Notes under the pieces: generated by a model | Database searches by the model: none | What the model was told of the DNA's origin: nothing | The model's input: only the letters and a program-made list of their open reading frames with translations | Source: Christensenella sp. UBA1750 | Lineage (GTDB): Bacteria; Bacillota; Clostridia; Christensenellales; UBA1750 | Direction of reading: 5' to 3' | NCBI GenBank assembly: GCA_002315655.1 | Contig: DCHO01000021.1 | Span: 1-22,592, forward strand | DNA: 22,592 bases | Shown here: in pieces, positions 22,423-22,592 of the stretch | Layout: the number at the start of each line of letters is the position of its first letter | Numbering within the stretch: position 1 is the stretch's first letter | Made by a program: the position numbers and the translations under genes

Positions 22423-22592
22423 GGGCGCGGCGTAAGTACAGTGGTCATCCGGCTGTCGTGAACCGCGCCCTGCAAAGTGTTGTGGGTAACTTCAACAGGT
22501 ACGGTTCCCCTCCCTGGCTCCTTCGCGTGCGAGGGAGCTGGCGGCCGTCGAGGCCGACTGAGGGAGTCCCGGGCGCCGTCGAGGCGCCCCGC
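22423..22592 (+). repeat. Composite repeat, copy C, cut by the window end
   Basis: Contains GGGCGCGGCG...GTGGTCATCCG, AACAGGTACGGTT (22494), GGGAGCTGGC (22533-22542), stem CGGCC-gtcga-GGCCG, ACTGAGGGAGTCCC and stem GGGCGCC-gtcga-GGCGCCC (22571-22589). The order is the same as on the minus strand of 18140-18345. Its end is outside the window. Confidence 0.8.

Overview
The window is high-GC Clostridia-type DNA, most like a gut Oscillospiraceae/Ruminococcaceae-group bacterium. This assignment comes from gene content and repeat style, not from a marker alignment. Supporting signs are strong Firmicutes ribosome binding sites (AAGGAGG type), clear TTGACA/TATAAT promoters, a gut-type aromatic amino acid decarboxylase, an LLH-type holin, and intergenic gaps full of GC-rich hairpin repeats. 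No phage, plasmid, CRISPR, rRNA or tRNA block is visible.

Layout. 1-3200 (+): the 3' end of an RNA methyltransferase gene, a large DUF3825-like protein ending in an S1 domain, and a small RNHCP zinc-finger-like protein. 3201-3732: a gene-free block of duplicated AT-rich and GC-palindromic repeats. 3733-8614: deoC (-), a lone holin (+), then thrC, a small P-loop NTPase and a group II amino acid decarboxylase (all -). 8841-12491 (+): two translational GTPases, prfC and typA/bipA, separated by an array of mini-hairpins. 12685-14885: an AEC-family permease (-) and an Eis-like GNAT acetyltransferase (+), transcribed divergently. 15275-17966 (-): an OFA-like MFS transporter followed by fumC, probably one transcript. 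18413-22357: a MATE exporter (-) divergent from an IlvD/Edd-family dehydratase and a glycerophosphodiester phosphodiesterase (+), the latter two probably an operon.

The genes are mostly housekeeping: translation GTPases, threonine synthesis, deoxyribose catabolism, fumarase and transporters. The unusual content is between them. At least eight GC palindromes of about 25 bp, with paired base changes, are scattered through the gaps. The GNAT, MATE and GDPD genes each end exactly 19 nt before a long G/C-rich hairpin preceded by a conserved TGTGAA, with no following T-run. A larger composite element containing these hairpins occurs in inverted orientation on either side of the MATE-ilvD-GDPD block. 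In several families the stems differ in sequence between copies but stay complementary, which points to a conserved RNA or DNA structure. The main gene-level oddities are the DUF3825-S1 protein, the IlvD paralog that seems to lack one conserved cluster cysteine, and the orphan holin.
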